Shown here in pieces: positions 60,883 through 64,000 of a DNA stretch of 64,000 nucleotides. Each line of letters starts with the position of its first letter. Position 1 is the first letter of the stretch. The position numbers and the translations under genes were made by a program. Under the pieces are notes generated by a model. That model did not search any database, was not told the DNA's origin, and saw only the letters and a list, made by a program, of their open reading frames with translations. Source of the stretch: Spirochaetales bacterium (GTDB taxonomy: Bacteria; Spirochaetota; Spirochaetia; DAHUYW01). The stretch is taken from positions 1 to 64,000 of the forward strand of contig DAHUYW010000009.1 in assembly GCA_027306915.1 (NCBI GenBank), read 5' to 3'.

Positions 60883-62223
60883 ATGAACGTGTTTATCGGA
60901 GCGCGGGAATACTTCCCGAGCGTGAAAAAGATTCGCTACGAGGGGAAAGAGTCGGACAATCCCCTATCCTTCAAGTACTACGACCCGGAGAAGGTCGTGG
61001 GCGGCAAGAAGATGAAGGACCACCTTCGTTTCGCGGTCGCCTACTGGCACAGCTTCTGCAACACCGGCGACGATCCCTTCGGCCCGGGAACCCACCGCTT
61101 TCCCTGGGCGAACGCAGTGGATCTCCTCGCCCAGGCCGAAGCCAGGGTCGATGCCGCCTTCGAGTTTTTCACGAAGCTGGGGGTCGATTACTACTGCTTC
61201 CATGATCGCGACATGGCTCCTGAAGGAAGCACGGTCGTCGAATCGGAGAAGAACCTGAAACACCTCGTCGCCCTCGCCAAGGAGCGGCAGAAATCGACCG
61301 GAGTCAGGCTCCTGTGGGGGACGAGCAACCTCTTCAGCAATCCCCGCTACATGAACGGCGCAGCGACGAATCCGGACTTCCGCGTCTTGACCCATGCTGC
61401 GGCGCAGGTCAAGGCGGCTATCGAGGCGACGGTCGAGCTTGGCGGCGAGAACTACGTCTTCTGGGGCGGGCGCGAAGGCTATTTCACCCTGCTCAATACC
61501 GACATGAAGCGTGAGGTCGACCACATGGCCCACTTCCTCGCCGTCGCAAAGGACTACGGCCGCTCGATCGGCTTCAAGGGCAGCTTTCTCATCGAGCCGA
61601 AGCCGATGGAGCCCACGAAGCACCAGTACGACTTCGATGCGGCGACCGTGATCGGGTTTCTGCGCCACTACGGTCTGGATAAGGACTTCAAGCTCAACCT
61701 CGAGGCAAACCATGCAACCCTCGCGGGCCACTCTTTCGCCCACGACCTGCAGCTTGCCGCGGATGCCGGTCTGCTCGGCAGCGTCGACGCGAACCGGGGC
61801 GATCCCCAAAACGGATGGGACACCGACCAGTTCCCGAACAACGTCTACGAGACCGCCGAGGTCATGATGATCGTCCTCCAGATGGGTGGCTTCACGAACG
61901 GCGGCCTCAACTTCGACGCCAAGATCCGGCGCAGCTCGACTGACCCGGAGGACCTCTTCCTCGCCCACATCGGAGGAATGGACACCTTCGCCTTCGGGCT
62001 TGAGCTCGCGCAGCGGATCCTCCAGGACGGAAGGATCACCGCTATGCGCAAAGAGCGTTACAGCTCGTTTGACGCAGGAGACGGGGCGTCCTTCGAGAAG
62101 GGGAAACTTGGCCTGGAAGCGCTCGCCGCGCTCGCCGCAAAGACCGGTGAGCCTCCGCAGACAAGCGGCAGGCAGGAGCTCTACGAGAACATCGTCAATT
62201 CCCTGCTCGGCCGATTAGGCTGA
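60883..62223 (+). CDS. xylA: Xylose isomerase
   Basis: 446 residues, the class II length; ATG 60883 is preceded by GGAGGTG. Active-site regions: [13 protein letters not shown] (catalytic His and Asp), [38 protein letters not shown] and [19 protein letters not shown] with metal ligands. It interconverts D-xylose and D-xylulose with divalent metal in the cytoplasm. It lies 143 bases after the LacI-SBP regulator and near an FGGY kinase, forming a xylose locus. Confidence 0.97.
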   Translation: MNVFIGAREYFPSVKKIRYEGKESDNPLSFKYYDPEKVVGGKKMKDHLRFAVAYWHSFCNTGDDPFGPGTHRFPWANAVDLLAQAEARVDAAFEFFTKLGVDYYCFHDRDMAPEGSTVVESEKNLKHLVALAKERQKSTGVRLLWGTSNLFSNPRYMNGAATNPDFRVLTHAAAQVKAAIEATVELGGENYVFWGGREGYFTLLNTDMKREVDHMAHFLAVAKDYGRSIGFKGSFLIEPKPMEPTKHQYDFDAATVIGFLRHYGLDKDFKLNLEANHATLAGHSFAHDLQLAADAGLLGSVDANRGDPQNGWDTDQFPNNVYETAEVMMIVLQMGGFTNGGLNFDAKIRRSSTDPEDLFLAHIGGMDTFAFGLELAQRILQDGRITAMRKERYSSFDAGDGASFEKGKLGLEALAALAAKTGEPPQTSGRQELYENIVNSLLGRLG

Positions 62224-62246
62224 GAGGGGCAATTCGGTCTCAGTCT

Positions 62247-62278
62247 GCGCCGCCCGCCGGGAGACTGGCGGGCGGTGC
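62247..62278. terminator. GC-rich hairpin between convergent xylA and btpA-like genes
   Basis: CCGCCCGCC (62250-62258) pairs with GGCGGGCGG (62267-62275), extended by three more pairs (one G-T) to 62247-62278. No T-run follows, so it may act as a bidirectional pause or with a termination factor. Confidence 0.5.
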
Positions 62279-62356
62279 CATCGCGGCAGGCTGATGTTCC
62301 GCAGATCGGAACGGAGGATCAGGCGCGCCGCGTCGGGTCCTCCATGCTCGAGCACC

Positions 62357-63166
62357 CTATCGGATGGACTTCGCTTTCTCCATGAAGCTCTTGACCCTGC
62401 TCTTGTCTACATGGTTCTCGAAGATTCCGTCGTACTTGAAGGTCGTCGCCACAATCGCCCCGTCGGCTATTCGCAGCTGCTCCTCAATGTTCCCGAGGTT
62501 CACGCCCGTGTTCGCGAAGACCACTGTCCCGGGGACCGCTTCCTTGGCTCGCTTGAGCACCGTGGCGTCGGCGGGAATGCCGGCCGTGAGGCCGGACACG
62601 CACAGGGCGTCCGGGTGGGTATTGAACACTGTCGACTTGGCAATCTGAGCGATGTCCCGCGCCCCAAGGTAGCTTGCAGCCTCGGGGACGATGTTGAACA
62701 AAAGCCTGACGCCCTGCGCTCCAATGCTGTGCTGATGGCGGACCGTGCGCCCGCAGTCGGTGTTCCACAAACCAAAATCGCTCGCGTAGACCCCAGTGAA
62801 AATCTCGCGCACGAATCTGCCTCCGGAGGCGGCCGCGACGTCGAGCGACGCAATCGGGTCCCAAAGGACATTTACCCCGAAGGGAACTCGGATCTCTCCC
62901 AAAAGCTCCCCGATCACGCGGGACATCGATGCAACGGTCACCGCGTCGACCGAAGTCAGATAGGGCAGGCTGAACTCGTTGGAAAACATCACCCCGTCGA
63001 CTCCGCCTTCCTGCAGCGCTGCGAGATCCGTGCGCGCCTGGCGGACTATCTCCGCCATCCCCGTCTTGGAATCGTACCCCGGATCTCCGGGCAGCGCCCC
63101 GAGGTGGCACATTGCAATGATCGGCTTCCCGCAGCCGAACAGCTCCTCCGTCCACAATCCGCTCAT
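62357..63166 (-). CDS. BtpA/SgcQ-family protein
   Basis: 269 residues. BtpA-family TIM-barrel features: KPIIAMCHLGALPGDPGY, AALQEGGVDGVMFSNEFSLP, VPFGVNVLWDPIASLDVAAA, GARDIAQIAK and PVSGLTAG-like CVSGLTAGIP, then FANTGVNLGNIEEQLRIADG. BtpA is named for photosystem I assembly in cyanobacteria, but in heterotrophs the family (for example SgcQ) sits in sugar loci and its reaction is not settled. It lies 13 bases after the FGGY kinase gene, so the two are co-transcribed. Confidence 0.85.
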   Translation of the reverse strand: MSGLWTEELFGCGKPIIAMCHLGALPGDPGYDSKTGMAEIVRQARTDLAALQEGGVDGVMFSNEFSLPYLTSVDAVTVASMSRVIGELLGEIRVPFGVNVLWDPIASLDVAAASGGRFVREIFTGVYASDFGLWNTDCGRTVRHQHSIGAQGVRLLFNIVPEAASYLGARDIAQIAKSTVFNTHPDALCVSGLTAGIPADATVLKRAKEAVPGTVVFANTGVNLGNIEEQLRIADGAIVATTFKYDGIFENHVDKSRVKSFMEKAKSIR

Positions 63167-63179
63167 GTCTGGTTTCTCC

Positions 63180-64000
63180 TCACGTCGCCTGTTTATCTGA
63201 AAGCTCCCTCATGATCGGCTTCGTCGCCTCATACAGCTCTCGATACCGTTTAAAACCGGCGCGATACCGGTCAGCGTGCTCGCGCCGTGGAACGACCGGC
63301 TCCCGGTAACGCACCCATTGCCCTATCTCCGATGTAGTCCGAAAGGCGCCGATCCCCACGGCCGCCAAGAAGGCATCCCCGTAGGAGGCACCCAACTGGA
63401 TCGCGGGAATGGTCAGCTTGATCCCGGCAATATCCGCAACGATCTGCAGCCATTCGGCGTTTTTGGTGCCGCCGCCCACCGCGAGAATTCTCTCGGGCCG
63501 GATCCCCTCCCTTCCCATGACCTCGAGGTTGTGGGCGATTCCGTAGCCGATTCCCTCCAGGATCGCGCGGTAGATATCCGATCGGGAATTGCGGAGCGAA
63601 AGGCCGAATATGACCCCCTTGGCGTCGGGATCGTTCAGCGGGGTTCTCTCGCCGGCGAAATAGGGCAACGCGATCAGCCCATTCGCTCCCGGGGGGGACA
63701 CCCCTGCCAGCCGCGCCAACGCTGCAAACGCGTTCTCGCCGCCCTCTGCCTCAAGGTCGACCTCCGGCCGGCCGAACTCATTGCGAAACCATGTCGTAAG
63801 GCTCCCGCCGGCCGACATTCCCCCAGCAAGCACATAGGTGTCCTTTTCGAGAAAACTCGAGCACCAGAACACCGGGCTCGCTCTCAACTCCCGCGTCCGG
63901 GCGATGAAGAAGATGGTGCTCCCGAACATGAGCATCATGTCGCCCGAGGCGGAGACGCCGGCACTCAACGCCTCGGCGGCCGCATCAGTCGTTCCCGCAA
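63180..64000 (-). CDS. FGGY-family carbohydrate kinase, C-terminal part (xylulokinase-like)
   Basis: The open frame runs off the right edge; 272 residues are visible. They start inside the conserved AGTTDAAAEALSAGV segment and include LIALPYFAGERTPLNDPDAK, ILEGIGYGIAHNLEVM and the ATP-binding LAVGGGTKNAEWLQIVADIA. The C-terminal half of an FGGY kinase is therefore complete and the N-terminal half lies outside. Close to xylA, it is most likely xylulokinase, giving xylulose-5-phosphate for transketolase, but FGGY substrates cannot be read off with certainty. Confidence 0.85.
   Translation of the reverse strand, partial: AGTTDAAAEALSAGVSASGDMMLMFGSTIFFIARTRELRASPVFWCSSFLEKDTYVLAGGMSAGGSLTTWFRNEFGRPEVDLEAEGGENAFAALARLAGVSPPGANGLIALPYFAGERTPLNDPDAKGVIFGLSLRNSRSDIYRAILEGIGYGIAHNLEVMGREGIRPERILAVGGGTKNAEWLQIVADIAGIKLTIPAIQLGASYGDAFLAAVGIGAFRTTSEIGQWVRYREPVVPRREHADRYRAGFKRYRELYEATKPIMRELSDKQAT

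Noticed and set aside
1..64000. tRNA, rRNA, CRISPR or prophage features
   Set aside because: The intergenic gaps were read for cloverleaf-like or repeat-spacer patterns and none was found; no integrase or phage structural gene is present.

Overview
The window is a GC-rich bacterial chromosome segment, probably from a free-living, saccharolytic member of the Spirochaetota. That assignment is an inference. It rests on the style of the exported proteins (mature N-termini such as AMGQHEK and GGARESA just after the signal peptide, common in spirochaete binding proteins) together with many LacI/ABC sugar loci, TPR proteins and HDOD proteins. No rRNA, tRNA or CRISPR array was seen.

Layout. (1) 1-8190, plus strand: the end of an ECF sigma factor, a two-helix membrane protein and an alpha/beta hydrolase, then a tight cluster of a secreted LamG/FN3 protein, a large TPR protein, an HDOD protein, an MBL-fold hydrolase and a small membrane protein. 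(2) 8302-17894: radA faces an operon tkt - TPR lipoprotein - TraB-family protein. Divergent from tkt is the electron-bifurcating pair nfnA-nfnB, followed by a convergent UbiA-type prenyltransferase. (3) 18124-21050, minus strand: a ribose/fructose-type ABC importer (binding protein, single-domain ATPase, permease) bracketed by two near-identical hairpins. (4) 21497-24305: an SbmA/YddA-like ABC protein, then two genes each broken by a one-base frameshift (a TetR regulator and a zinc-ribbon protein). (5) 24423-29089, minus strand: an exported protein and a cluster of two LPP20-type lipoproteins around a VWA-CsgG/FlgO-like protein. (6) 29428-45225, minus strand: a complete respiratory complex I operon, nuoA-B-CD-E-F-G-H-I-J-K-L-M-N, ending in a TRAP-type binding protein whose start codon overlaps the nuoN stop. 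(7) 45668-51759: a NodI/NodJ-like exporter and a DoxX protein, then an alpha-galactosidase, a fructosamine kinase and a short pyrimidine-dimer glycosylase homologue. (8) 51953-54851: a scrap zone with a frameshifted YCII gene, a dead IS256-family element, a TM2 gene, a possible IS5/IS1182 remnant and the 3' tail of a MalG-type permease cut off exactly at a second copy of the IS right end. (9) 54844-64000: an autoregulated LacI repressor, pyruvate kinase, a YgjP-like metalloprotein and a pentose locus (LacI-solute-binding-protein fusion, xylA, BtpA/SgcQ-like protein, FGGY kinase).

Together these support import and breakdown of pentoses, galactosides and other sugars through the pentose phosphate pathway (xylA, FGGY kinase, tkt) and lower glycolysis (pyk). 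NfnAB would balance NADH, NADPH and ferredoxin, and complex I would provide respiratory energy conservation. Points of most interest are the LacI-SBP fusion regulator, the VWA-CsgG/LPP20 envelope cluster, the TRAP binding protein coupled to nuo, the paired hairpins whose loops carry an anti-Shine-Dalgarno sequence, and the IS-driven truncation of a sugar permease next to its likely repressor. All calls are from reading the sequence; no database search was run.
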